From contig CM020502.1 of NCBI GenBank assembly GCA_009823395.1, forward strand, positions 18,570,444 through 18,634,443: 64,000 nt of DNA, given 5' to 3'. The notes beneath the pieces were generated by a model. The model made no database searches. It was not told where the DNA came from and worked only from the letters and a program-made list of their open reading frames with translations. Made by a program: the position numbers and the translations under genes. Positions 50,001 through 61,360 of the stretch are shown here, in pieces. Position 1 is the stretch's first letter. Every line of letters starts with the position of its first letter. Source of the stretch: Thamnaconus septentrionalis (taxonomy: Eukaryota; Chordata; Actinopteri; Tetraodontiformes; Monacanthidae).

Positions 50001-50004
<4 letters not shown>

Positions 50005-50869
50005 GTAGGTTTGTTCAATTGATAAAGTTTGTTCTTGATTAACTTTTACATAGCACTTTTTTAAAAAAGCACAAGTTGAGCATGTAATTCGGCTAGTAAA
50101 CGTATATATAAACGTATATTGCTGGGATGTCTTAGTAGGTGCAGGATGTCTCAAGGTACTCAGCTGCGTATCTAACACAAGGGGGGTGGCCTGTAAGTCA
50201 AAACCGATTCTAATCCCTCGTCACGCTTGATAAATTGTTTCATGTCTGCAACGGCACGAGCTGCATGGCACACAGATTGCACCCTGGAAACCAAGACTGT
50301 CATGAAAATTTAATCTTCCCTGGTGACGTTTTAACATAAAAAAGGGAGAGCCAGCCAGTCCTCCCTACTCGCAGCCGTTTCAACTCTCTGGCATGCACAC
50401 CCGCCGCAACTCGAACAACGTGTCTGGTGCCTGTAAGCAGAAGTACAGTTTTCTAAATGAGTTAACATCGGTCGTCTTGGCGTCGCACCTTCCTCGTCTT
50501 GTTGCGTGGCATGTCAAAGCTGCGGGAGAGATGTGGGAAGAGTCTCGGGGGCAGCACTTAAAATCACGTCCACCTCCTGCCAAGATTTCTCTCTGACATC
50601 CCATGAACCGCGTCACTCACAATCCCTCTCACAGTTGATGAGGTTTCTCGCCGTCTTTTTTACATTTTTTTTTCCCCCTAAATTGCTCGTCACGTCTGGA
50701 GTAAATCCCCGACTCTGAGCGGGTGCCAAGTGTGACGGGAAAGACGCTTCGGTTAAAAACGCGCGGGCCGTCATTAAAGTGCACTGATGTGAGGGGTTTG
50801 CCCCAGGTAGGATTTGGTTTAAAGGAGGCAAAGTTCTGAAAAACCCACGCTCTGTGAGTTTATGTGCTC

Positions 50870-51300
50870 CGCCGCGTGCTCCCTCCCTCCTCTGCAACCC
50901 CTCTTTTGAGATGTGACAGCTATTTTGGGCCACACGCGGCAGCCTCGTTGCACGGCAGTTTCAGCCGTCCCCATCAGCCGTCAATTTAACGCCGAGCTGT
51001 TCGCGGCGCCCTCTCGTGCCTCATCCTCAAGCGATTATTGCTATGTCATTACACATGGCGGGGGGACTGTCGGGGACCATATTCGAGTCTTATCAGCCCT
51101 CCCGCTTCATGAATTATCTATTGCAAACAAGCGCAGCGAAAAGGCGATAACGTCAGGCTGTCTCGGAGCCGCGGATGCAGCGAGAGTGGCTCCTCTTCCG
51201 AGTGAAATGATTAAAATGCAGACGCGCGGTCGGATGGAGAGGCCAAAAAAGAGGCTTGCGGCGTATGAAATTATTCAATATGCGCGTTGTTGTTGGCTTC
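50870..51300. promoter_or_regulatory. CpG-rich intronic block, possible regulatory element
   Basis: Unlike the AT-rich surroundings this block keeps many CpG sites (CGCGGC, GCCGCGG, ACGCGCGGTCGGATGG) next to AT-rich homeobox-like words (CATGAATTATCT, GAAATGATTAAAATG, TGAAATTATTCAATATG). That texture is typical of conserved vertebrate enhancers, but conservation cannot be tested here. The 138-codon open frame across it (50913-51329) shows no recognisable protein. Confidence 0.3.
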
Positions 51301-51563
51301 CTCCATCAAGTTTAACCATCAGGGACTGACAGAACGCCACTCCAACGATGAATAAAGGCATCTAAACAAATACAAAAGCACAAATCGAAAAGACCTTTTG
51401 CTCATGTACTCACCTATTTGACAGTATCTTGCCATTTTGGGATTCGTGACCTGTTGTCCACCCGCGAAGGCAAATGTCTGCACTGCCCTCAAATCAGAAT
51501 ATTTATTTCCTGTGTAATAAAGAGAAAGTAGTTCAAAAAAATGATGAAACCCCAACTAATTAT

Positions 51564-52216
51564 AGATCGATAGATAGATAGATGGATAGATAGATAAGTA
51601 AGTAATATTTTATTCATCCCCTTCCAGGGAAATGCAGGTGTCCAGCAGCATACAGTATGCGCCATACACAACCAAGCACTCTTAGTCACACTACATGATA
51701 AAAAAAAAACACCAAAAAGTAGTGTAAAAATGAGTAAATGATTAAATAAATCAGTTAAAAAAAATGCTATCCGTACAATAAAGTGCACATTAGTAAGATC
51801 GGTTGTGCAGTCCTATTGCTGCCGGAATGAAAGACCTCCTGAACCTCTCAGTTCTGCAGCGCATCGAGAGCAGTCGATTGCTGCGGCTACCTTGTTGAGC
51901 AACCACAATGTCATGCAGGGGGTGACTATTGTTGCCCAGGATGGACTTCATCAAGGCCCACGTTCTGCTCCCCACCGGTTCTCCAACAGAGATCACCCCA
52001 CTCCTCATCACTGACACACACTTTCTGACCAGTTTGTCAAGCTGTGACAGGCTGCAACCGCAAAGAATACTGCACTCGCAACAACTGACTGATACATGAT
52101 GTGCAATGTCTCATTACAGACATTGAATGACTTTAGCATCAGAAGAAACAAAAGAGTCTGCTTTGTCCTTTTTGTATGCTGCATTTGCGTACACCCATCA
52201 GTCCAGTTTATTATCC
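51564..52216 (-). mobile_element. 3' end of a non-LTR retrotransposon (LINE), 5'-truncated
   Basis: On the - strand, two overlapping frames carry the C-terminal end of a LINE reverse-transcriptase ORF: LKSFNVCNETLHIMYQSVVA with SAVFFAV in one frame (52008-52216), then SVMRSGVISVGEPVGSRTW and RFRRSFIPAAIGLHN in the next (51790-52017). The last of these is the end of the ORF. A short 3' UTR follows, and the element closes with GATA repeats (51564-51600), as many fish LINEs do. The clade cannot be fixed without a search; L2/CR1-type is my best guess. The catalytic RT domain itself is not present. Confidence 0.75.
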
Positions 52217-52625
52217 AATTGAGATGGCAGACTAAAAATAAAACAAAAAAACTAAACAAAAAAAAAAGTTATTAAATAAATTGCTTTTGTTTTTAATAGT
52301 TTTGGGCTTAAGGGGAGACATTATGACTTGACCTAGAGAGTGAGACTCCAGAAAATGTATAACCAGCATTCAAGATACTGTTTTGCAAAGGGTATTTAAT
52401 GTTGAGCATTGCCAACTCCCAACTTCTTTGTCGACTTGTTTGGTAGTTTTGAGAAGCAACAGTGACACATTCTTACCTTCAATCATTTATAGTCTCTTAT
52501 TTAGAGAGATAGAGAGAGAGATTAGATTTTATTAGATTATATTATCTACGAAAGATAATTATTTTATCTCTATGTGATGTTATCATTGTATTATCTCTAC
52601 ATTATGTAACACTTTTTATTTTCAG

Positions 52626-52690
52626 GCCTATTCTAACCAGTGCAATATTTCCATGGAGGCCAAGCTGCCACTAAAGGCGCTGGCGTACAG
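52626..52690 (+). other. Candidate cassette exon (65 nt), unproven
   Basis: A T-rich tract ending in TTTTTATTTTCAG is followed by 65 open bases (AYSNQCNISMEAKLPLKALA, then a split codon) and a GTTTGA donor after TACAG. Because it is 65 nt, including it between exons H and I would shift the frame and bring a stop within the first few codons of exon I (TGTTGA). It could be a regulated frame-breaking exon or chance. No homology is recognised. Confidence 0.3.
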
Positions 52691-54969
52691 GTTTGAAGGG
52701 CCGTAGCGACAGCATTCCCGCATATTTTTCATATCGGCCAACATTAATCCAAATAATCGAGTTGACTCATTGTCGCCTTCTTCACTTTGCTACACACTTT
52801 TAGTTCTCACTTGCTCGTTTCGCTTCATGCTACTTTGTACATCGCTAACTAATGCAGTCTGCTGATTGGTAATTCGGATACCGTAATTGAATTGTTATCT
52901 TAATTTGCGCTCTCCCAGTAATCGAATTATCCTTGTGCGTCTGCAGACCTAATGCATGCAGGCAAACAGGTTGTTTGCTGGTGGTCCACCACTCCCAACG
53001 TGGTCGGCTCATTACGCCAGGGCCTATTTTTAGCAGACTGTGAAATCGGGTCCTGACGGGACCAAAAGGCTGTGGGCGGGGCTTTTGGAGGCGGTTGACG
53101 GATGGCAGGACTATGCCGCAATGGGCTCTGTCAGAAATGCGGATAGCGTTCAGGGGAGGAGTACTGCGCAAGCAACAACGTTTGGCACAATATAGACCAA
53201 ATAGACGTAATTCACTCTGGTTTTGCGTTCCCAAAGAGCAGTTTTCCACAGCCTGGATGGTGTTGAATTGGATCCTTCAACATGTTTTGCCCACATTAGA
53301 GCTTTCTTGTCATGTTGTGTTTTGACTTTTACGCCTGCAGTACTGTTTGAAGGATAATAGCGTTTTTTGGTGTGCATTTTTGTGTTTTTGCACAACACTT
53401 AAACACTAAAATAGCACCAACCTTTTTACAAACAGGAGAAAAACAAGCCTTTTTTTTGTTTCTTGGGGCGGGGAGCGCTTTAATGGAAATGACTCCCGGC
53501 CAGTGCCTCTGTCGAAGGAATCTGAGCAATTTCAGTCAATCGATTCAAATGTGATTCATATCAGCGTACCTTTTCTTTCATTTTGTTGCCAGCTCAGCGT
53601 GAGCATGTTTTCCCTCTGTGTCTCTCTCCCCCTCTTTTATTTTGTTTTTTTCTTGCACGAGACAAGAGACTTCTACTTATCGCCCCTGTTCAGAGTGGAC
53701 CACCCCCACCGCTTGCTGTCCAGGAAAAAAATAAAATAAATACATAAGATAAATTGCATGGGAAATGTTACGCACGGGGGAAATCAGCCATTTAATTTAG
53801 GCATTATGAGATACTCTATCACAGAACAAGCATGCTAATAACGTTATAGCATGAGCGTCTGCGCAAGCTGGACAGCTCCATAAGCATCATCTGTCACGGG
53901 GACGTTCCTACTGGAATAATTGAGAACCTTTGTCATATGAGGAATGAAGATGGTTTTGCGATAAACTGAGAAAAATGTCTGTAAAGAATTGCTTTGCTGA
54001 GACCGGCCAAGTCGCCCCTGAAATCCACCCAAACTCTGTGACGTCTGAATGGCATCAAGAAGCCCTGTTTGGTTAAATACTAACACTTAAAAGATATATG
54101 TTCCATTTCATCATCATCCTTGTTGTTTGCATTATTTGTGCTAAGTCAACCTTAGATTTAGGGCTAGTAGTTGGCTATGAAAAAAAAAAGTCAAAATCAA
54201 ATATTGTGGCCAAATGGTTCATAAATCAGCTCTGGCAACCAGGTTGTTAGTGAGTTGCCAGGATATTTTACAGGCAATATCTTTATACCACGTCCTGGCA
54301 CTGGTACACACATAAACCTACAGTAAATTTAAGAATGAATGCAGAAGACTCCATTGACTGGGAAGCTCTTTTTTTTTTTTTTTTTCCTAAGCGTTACCCT
54401 TTGCCTGACCTCTCTTATTCAACATTCACTGCAGTCTTTGTTTTATTCATTGTAGTAGTTTGGCACGTTCCCCGCGCAGCCTGTACAGCTGTACATGTGC
54501 AACGTCTGTCTCTGGTATCGAATCTGCTTTTCTTACCCAGTTTGTATGATTTTTCATACAAAGATTAGCATTTTATTACTCTGCATATTCCTCTAAACCT
54601 GACGCCAACCGTGTAAGGCAGCGGGATTACTGAAATTTCCAGTGGGTCATACAAGTGTAAAAAATTCTTGCACATATGTTTAATGCTGTAAAAAATATAT
54701 ATATATATAGTATATCTGTCAAATTATTTCTTCCTTGTTCTGACTAATTTTGAGCCATATTTCGAGGGCATAAATAAGACAAAAATAAGAAGTGTGAGCT
54801 TGTAAAGATGGCAAACGTGGATTCTACAGACAGACGCTAAATTATTTCCCCTCCCTCTTTTCCCTTCGACAGTTCGGCGGTCCGATGTTAAAGAACAATT
54901 CATGCGTCAAAATGTATAGATAAACGTCGGGGGAGATTTTTCCAAGTGTGGTAACGGTTGAAATGAAAA

Positions 54970-54978
<9 letters not shown>

Positions 54979-55041
<63 letters not shown>

Positions 55042-55046
55042 GTATA
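54979..55046. repeat. TA-rich microsatellite
   Basis: TA units with two TATG interruptions, preceded by an A-run. Confidence 0.93.
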
Positions 55047-56019
55047 AAGAAAGAAATTGCATTTTTATTCCAGAGCCAAGCTGTCTCTGTCTGTTTTACA
55101 ACACCATCATTCAGCCCAGATTATACAGTCGGCCAGATTTCCGAGTCGATGGCGCTTATCTGGACTGTCTGCCATAAAATTGCGCCGATTGTCATTCGTG
55201 CGTCAACGCGGCCGTCGTCTCCACTGTCTGCTGCCGGTGCGGAAAGGTGCACGCGGAGCAAAAAGGTGTGTGTGCCTGCTGAGTGTTCAGAGTTACCATC
55301 CATTCATTACATTTAGAGTACGTGGAGCCCTCGCGTTTCAAAACAGGGCGACGCTTGAAAGTGAAGGTAACCGGCCTGCGGTGATCATAATTCCGCCTTG
55401 ATGCTTTCATTTCTTTCGCTCCCTGTTGGTAAACATCAATGGCCCCCACAAGGTACTGGCAGGCGGATCAGAAAATAAAGCATTTTATTTTGTTCTGTGC
55501 GCTGTCTAAATACGGCATAAGTGGAGAAAATAACCAAAATAATGGCAGCAGTGTGTTTTGGGAGGACACCGCCGGTGCCTTCCTCGGCAGTGTGTCGGGA
55601 GACGACGCGGGGTAATCTGCGCAGGAAGGAAAGTGCGCCCTTGGACGATCCCTTCAGCCCCTTTTCCAGCCCATTTCCTGAGTCAGCTCGCGCTGCCTTT
55701 ACCTAAACTGCCACTTTTAATTTCCCCCATCTTTCACCTTCTTGGCCGCTCATCCAGCGGCCGCCTCGACTAAATAACCACTTTTGTGTCATTGGCCTGG
55801 AGCGCGGCCAGGAAATGCGAGCCGCTGCACCCCACCCTCCATCCTCTGATTCCACACTTCTTCAAGATGACACAGGCGCTCCATCTTTCCTTTATTTCTT
55901 GTTTTTTTCATTTATTTTTATCAAACTATGAAATTGGACAATTCTGCTGTTTTTGTCAGGGACACTTCTTAAACAGGCAGTCCGGGTTAAAGTCCTCCTG
56001 TGTGTTCAGCTTTCTAGTG

Positions 56020-56128
56020 GTGTTGTAGTACTTGAGATTGGTCCTGGTCTCCAGACCACTTTTTAACGGTCGCGATCTCGTCTTGGACTCGGAGGCATTT
56101 TTACTTGGTCTTGTTTCAGTGTTTCGGT
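56020..56128 (+). repeat. Inverted repeat, left arm, upstream of exon I
   Basis: GTGTTGTAGTACTTGAGATT, GGTCCTGGTCTCCAGACCA and GGAGGCATTTTTAC recur in inverted order at 57486-57608. The GTTGTAGTACTTGAGA type of end is common in fish DNA elements. The arm ends about 160 bases before exon I. Confidence 0.8.
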
Positions 56129-56289
56129 TGACACAACGTCCTTGTTTGTTGTCACACCTTTGTTTTTATTAATTTGACAATTTTTCCGCCGCTGCTTTGT
56201 GTTTTTGTTTTTGTATTTTAACATGTAATGTTTGAAGCGAGTAAATCCATTGTAATGAATTACTACCATGTCTTTTATTTTAATTTCAG

Positions 56290-56432
56290 ACTTTGGAAGC
56301 TGTGTTGAACTTCAAGTACTCGGGAGGAGCAGGCAAAGTGGAGGGCTACTACAGGGAGCTGTCCCTGGGAATCCACGTCGATGTTGAGCCGTCGCTTTTC
56401 TTTACTCGAGTCAGCACACTCCCTGCAACCAG
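56290..56432 (+). CDS. trappc9: TRAPPC9 exon I (last coding exon visible)
   Basis: The exon encodes [38 protein letters not shown] and TRVSTLPAT. This is the strongly conserved TRAPPC9 stretch with the YYRxLSLGxHVxVEPS motif, again a beta-sandwich domain. The acceptor is TTTTAATTTCAG and the donor is GTATAC. It starts on a codon boundary that joins exon H directly, as in other vertebrates, and ends two bases (AG) into a Ser or Arg codon completed outside the window. A CA dinucleotide repeat begins immediately inside the donor, and inverted copies of one repeat lie about 160 bases before and 1.05 kb after the exon. I found no exon for the expected next segment before 64000. Confidence 0.95.
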
Positions 56433-56434
56433 GT

Positions 56435-56488
56435 ATACACACACACACACACACACACACAGACACACACACACACACACACACACAC
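56435..56488. repeat. CA microsatellite at the exon I donor
   Basis: About 26 AC units with one AG interruption (near 56461). The repeat starts two or three bases after the GT of the exon I donor (GTATACACAC). Confidence 0.96.
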
Positions 56489-57485
56489 TACAACCCTCTA
56501 CCAACCTCGCAGGATAGCTGGGTTGCTGTGATTTCAAATTTCAAATCTTGCTGATCCAACTTGAAAAACTCCCCCATCATTCACATTTTTAGTTATGACA
56601 AATGCGGTTGGAGTATAATAAGATAACAAGACCAGAACGGTGAGTTTATCTGTTTCCGAGCAGAGTTCAGATCTGAGGCGGGGATATTTCTACGAGAAGG
56701 ATACATGGAAAGCATCCCCCCCCCCCCGCTTAGTTGACCCGTCGTTCTTTGGTTCCATTGCTGCATTACTTAACTGCACTCAAATAAGCTTTTTTTTGGT
56801 GCAGACACGCCAACCTGGTTGTGGTTAAGATTTTTATAATGAGGTTCACTCTTTATGCTTTTTCACTCTTTTATGCTTTTAACAAATTTAATCCGTCTAA
56901 TTCATTTCCACTGATCCGGACTCGCGGATGCTCTCGAGAACCGTGTTCACACTCGGTTTCTTGACTCTGAATAGGTCGGCAAAAGGTGTATTTGCTCGCT
57001 CGTAACCACACCGTAATTGCTTTCAGTCTGCACAGTGGACCCTCCATCAGTGCCTCCAATCTGATGAGCCTATAACCCTGCACGCCACTCTTCTTTGCTC
57101 CCGTTTGTTAATTAAACCCAGTCAACATTAGATAAGACGGCGACACCACTCAACCTTTACCCGAGCACCAGGAGTGAAAAGCAGCTGGTGGATAAATTTT
57201 GATTCCAAAGTTTCCATTTTTATTCATTTATTTTTTTATTTTTTTATTTTTTTATTAATTAATTAATTAATTTATTACACCAGCTTTTTTTCCTCTTCCG
57301 TTACTTAACTTTGCTCAACAATTTAAAAATAAATTAACTAGGAATAAGGGGGCAGGGTGTCACTCTGGGTGTCACAAACAGAGCGTAAAACAGCAGCAGC
57401 TGAATTCTTTTCTGTTATTATCGTGTCATTGTAGTGTTGACTGAGTCTTGACCTGTCTTGATCAAAACTCTTGAGTCTGCCCAGT

Positions 57486-57608
57486 CCGAGACCGAGACAA
57501 GACCCAGTAAAAATGCCTCCAAGCCAGAGACGAGACCGAGACCCTGTCTGGAGACAATGGTCTCCAGACCGGTCTTGAGACTAAGACCAATCTCAAGTGC
57601 TACAACAC
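57486..57608 (-). repeat. Inverted repeat, right arm, downstream of exon I
   Basis: The complement of this stretch begins GTGTTGTAGCACTTGAGATT and contains GGTCTGGAGACCATTG and GGAGGCATTTTTACTGG, matching the left arm at 56020. Repeated GAGACCGAGAC units give it a sawtooth pattern. Confidence 0.8.
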
Positions 57609-58280
57609 AGCCGTCTGTCTGTCTCCGCATCACTTCCGCAAACCCAAATTGTGTGAGGAAGCAGACCGTGGCTGCCTAATGGCCACTTGGAAGTGAATCT
57701 GTAAATGCAATGATTGTTCCAGCCGGAGCTTCCCAGGCTCAGCTTCGATGCACGCACGTCCGTGGAGATGCGGCATCGGCGCCTCAGCTGCTGGACGTTT
57801 TCGAGTCCCAAAATGAGTTCGGCGTCGGTGGAATTGGACGGTCAATAACGGCAACCTGACATGGGGAGCTTGTCAGAATTTAATAGAAAGTCTCGTGTTT
57901 AGAATCCAATTTTCAGACGTTCACGCTCGCCCCAGTGCCCCTCTGGAGAGACATTAACACTCTTTGCTTGTTTGGATAAGAATTATTGAATTTCTTCACT
58001 GCCGCGTGATGAAAGAGAATTGCAAAGTAGTTGTAGAAAATTGGCTGAAATTACATCAGCTCCTCTCTTTCGATCTGTTAGTTGTGCTTTGCGCTTTCTT
58101 GCCCTCCCCCCCCTTTTTTTTTTACCTTCCAACCCATACAAAACCTTCACTTTTATTCCATGTTCATTTTTCTTTCCAAATAGACGGCGTGCTACAGCAG
58201 TACATTTGCTGTAAATTCACACAAATTCAGAAAAGCGCTTCTGATTTAAATGGTACACATTTCAAATCAAAGGACACAAA

Positions 58281-58334
58281 ACGTTAGGTTACTTAATGTA
58301 GTCCCTGGTTCTTTGATAACAGAGTGAGGTGTTT
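58281..58334 (+). repeat. 54-bp foldback arm, left
   Basis: Begins ACGTTAGGTTACTTAATGTA and ends AGAGTGAGGTGTTT. It is the inverse complement of 58517-58570 with only two mismatches over 54 bases. Confidence 0.95.
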
Positions 58335-58516
58335 AACGATGGGAATCGCTCTCCCATGACCAGTTCTGGAAGCTCCAATGACACGTCTGTCCATGACAGA
58401 CAGGTCGAACTGTACCTGGGACCCGCCCCCCACCTCCTACCACAGTCGACCCACCCCTTTCCAAGCATTCTCAACAATTTTCTTACCGTGTCCATGCAAG
58501 GAGGGACATGCTGGTG

Positions 58517-58570
58517 AAACACCTCACTCTGTTATCAAAGAACCAGGGATTACATTAAGTAACCAAACGT
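58517..58570 (-). repeat. 54-bp foldback arm, right
   Basis: Begins AAACACCTCACTCTGTTAT and ends TAAGTAACCAAACGT, pairing with 58281-58334 across a 182-base spacer. The pairing would form a stable stem. Confidence 0.95.
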
Positions 58571-59186
58571 TCTTTTTCTAACTTCATTTGGTGTTTCTCT
58601 ATGGGAGATATAGACAACTCCAGGAATGCATGAGCATCCCGAAGCTCTATTAATTAGCGACTTAAACATTTTCCTCCTGTTTCCACCTCTGCCACTGCTG
58701 TATCAAGGACTGCCTGGGCCACAGAAGATCCTGAGTTATCCATTCTATAGAGTCTAACAAATGTGTCAGCTTGCTGCCTCACAAATATCCTGGACTGAGG
58801 CTGCCCTGAACAGAGCCCATGAAGTGGCCATACTCAGCGTTAAATGACACAAACAGTTGGTCGACTTTCCTGAAAGCTGCTGTTCTTTCAGTACACTTGC
58901 GGTGCACGTCCTGGCCACAAAGTGTTGAGCCTTCTCTCTTCTTCTGACGAGAAAGGCGGCGGGGTAAAAAGGCCCCGTGGTGGTGCTGTCACCTCGCAGT
59001 CGCAGATGCAAGCCTGGGACCTGCATCCTCTCCCTGCGTCTGCGTGGGTTCTCTCCTGTAGTGCAAAGACAAGCGTGTGAGGCGAGTAGGTGTGTGTGCG
59101 AGTGTGAAGTTTTTGATGTGGCCCTGAGATGAACTGGCAGCTTGTCTGGGGTGTGACCCCACCTTCGCCCGGTGATGTGTCAGTTT

Positions 59187-59272
59187 GTAAGATACTTCGT
59201 CCAGCCCGCCTGGCACCAACTGCCATATTCATTACATTCAAAGTCACCAACATCCCATTTGCTCTCTTATTC
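59187..59272. mobile_element. Short fragment related to the 8125 repeat
   Basis: CCAGCCCGCCTGGCACCAAC, CATTCAAAGTCACCAA and CATCCCATTTGCTCTC align with CAGCCCGTCTGGCA and the following bases of the 8125-8476 fragment. Confidence 0.45.
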
Positions 59273-59780
59273 TGATATGTTTACTTTGTCCTTGGATTTC
59301 TAATTTAGCTATTTTCTCATGAAAGTGTCTCCGCTATTGTGGCACTGCTTTTCACCGGCCAATTGTATTTAGGCCTCTGCAAACGTGACATATTTCCTCT
59401 CCCAGGAGGAAGCTTCCTTGTACAGAGGTGCGGCATGCAAAGTGCAATGTTCTCAGTGCAGATGGTCCCTCGAATTCACCTTTCGGGGGTCGCACAGCGG
59501 CCTCCATCGAGTCCCTGTTTACGATTTACAAATATTGAAATTAAGCCAGTCAAACAATCTTCTTTCTCGGCTCTTCAATATTGCAGGTCAGGATTTGCAG
59601 ATGCTGCCGCAACTGGCAATGAACAGGATATGTGACAGTCATAACAGGTGGTGCTGTGATGTACTGTGAAAAAAAAGGTGTTAATAAAAGGCAAGCTATA
59701 TTTGTCACTTGACACCTGATGCATGCAGTTCATTACTGGAAGTCCGCTGCATTATGACTAAATAAACACAGATGTCGCTA

Positions 59781-59808
59781 TTTATTTATTTATTTATTTA
59801 TTTATTTT
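59781..59808. repeat. TTTA microsatellite
   Basis: Seven TTTA units. Confidence 0.93.
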
Positions 59809-61257
59809 TTACCATTTACACTTTTAGTAGAAGAAAGCATGGCTGAAACTTGATAGTCCTGGTTCAGTGAAAGAAATTGATTAAATTTAGAAATGGACAT
59901 AACAGGGCCCCTTTATGTGTTAAACCCTCTTGATATCAATTTCTTTTTAAATGTTAATTTAATTAAGTAATTAATTTAATAAGAGTAAAACTTAATAAAA
60001 TTATGCTGTAGATAATACGTCTTGCAACCTGCCATTTGTCAGTTTCGTCTGTTCTCCAGTAGATGTGAAATGCTAATAATGCATTATCCCTTTAAATTCC
60101 ACTCGACATTCCTCCAAAGGTGGCCATTCCTGCTTTTCTTTTCAGCAAAACCTCTCCCCTCCGCCGCCTCGCATCGTTTCTCACTGCAACACTTTGAACG
60201 AAACAATATGTTTGAGGGTAGAATCGGGTGGAAATGCTTTGTTATGTAACATCCGTCCCCTCCCCCCTTACCATGAAACAACCGACATCAAGTACTGTTT
60301 TTCCCCCCATCCTCTCTCACATCTGACCGTCTGTGAGGTGTCAGATCCTTTAAAGGAAGTGAGTGTGAGCAGAACGTGTGAAATAGTCAGTGATCTATAC
60401 TTGACAGGGACCTGTTAAAATCCCATTTGCTCGACATGTTCCCTTGGAGAATGCACTTCTCTATTGGGGAGGGGCTTGAGCAGAGCTCGTGTATTTTGCA
60501 GTGGCAAAATGTAGAAGAAATAAACAGCTTTTCTGTCTCCATCAGTCTATGAATGTCACTGGTAGCTGTTTTAATAAAATTGTGCAGTTTAAAAGAATAG
60601 GCGTTCTTAAATAAGAGTAATGTTGCCTTAATTAATTACGTTTCCCTGAAATGTTAGAATTTGGTACTTCCAATTAAAGGCCCCATGATAAATTTGTTTG
60701 TGTGTTTAGTTTTGAAAAGGTTTTCACATCTGATGCCTTTCCTTCCACAACAGAGGCTACATTTGTGGGTGTGACCTGAATGAAGATCATATTAGACTTG
60801 AAATGACATTAAGTTGACAATGCTCAAGATATGATTTGTAAAAAAAAAAAAATCCAACAAGATTCTCCTCTATTGTTAACGCGTGTACAAGTAGACAGTG
60901 CAAAAAAAAAAACAAAACCAATTGATGAGACAAGAAAACTGACAAAGTGGGAATTGCATGCTTTTAGTAATTCAATAATTAATTTTGAATTTGAAACTCG
61001 AGATGTCAGGCATTCTTTTTAACCAGGATTCTAGGTTGAAGTTGTTGGGGACAACAAAAACAACAACTCCCAATCCCTTTGTCATTCTGGAATACACTGC
61101 TGGAATCTCACTCAGACAAAGCTGAGGTACCACCATGGATGTATCATAAACACTGGATACCGGACTGGCCAATTTTATTTTTCCACTCGAGGCACTGCAG
61201 CAAAAAATCCCATGGCCCCAATTTTTTTTTTTTTTTTTTTTCCCATAGACCGCAATA

Positions 61258-61360
61258 CAAAAATAAACGCCTGGACAAGTCGCCAATTCATCGCAGGGCC
61301 AAATAGAGACAAACAACCATTCACACTCACATGCACACCTACAGACAATTTAGAGTGTTC
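61258..61360. repeat. Fragment of a common fish interspersed repeat
   Basis: CGCCTGGACAAGTCGCCAAT, TCATCGCAGGGCCAAATAG, AACCATTCACACTCACATGC and ACAGACAATTTAGAGTG follow a very common fish repeat in inverted sense relative to 41420-41565. It has no coding capacity. Confidence 0.55.

Larger units (their letters stand above)
37640..56289 (+). other. trappc9: TRAPPC9 intron H-I (largest intron)
   Basis: This 18.65-kb intron contains a foldback MITE (38128-38403), duplicated segments (39217-40200) split by a hAT element (39526-39875), further hAT (46370-47232), MITE (43984-44474, 49337-49488) and LINE (51564-52216) copies, several microsatellites, and three CpG-rich stretches (about 40225-40720, 43380-43515, 50870-51300). 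A possible 65-nt cassette exon lies at 52626-52690. The rest has no recognisable gene on either strand. Confidence 0.65.
58281..58990 (-). mobile_element. DIRS-type (tyrosine-recombinase) retroelement remnant
   Basis: On the - strand, fragments of a phage-like tyrosine recombinase C-terminus are legible in three frames: TERTAAFRKVDQLFVSF (about 58905-58850), MATSWALFRAASVQDICEA (from 58831) and TFVRLYRMD (58764-58738), which carries the presumed catalytic Tyr. A small deletion or frameshift, with TGA where Trp is usual, separates the last two, and a larger internal deletion separates the first two. The ORF is followed by the 54-bp foldback pair, matching how DIRS elements end in inverted repeats. 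Family knowledge: DIRS elements use a tyrosine recombinase instead of an integrase. This copy is dead as read. Confidence 0.7.

Noticed and set aside
50913..51329. 138-codon open frame and the opposing 106-codon frame at 50613-50933
   Set aside because: No recognisable domain. GC-rich DNA lengthens chance frames, and the block looks regulatory rather than coding.
37640..56289. Nested non-coding gene comparable to the imprinted RNA found in a mammalian TRAPPC9 intron
   Set aside because: No spliced or conserved signal could be seen, and that gene is described only from mammals.
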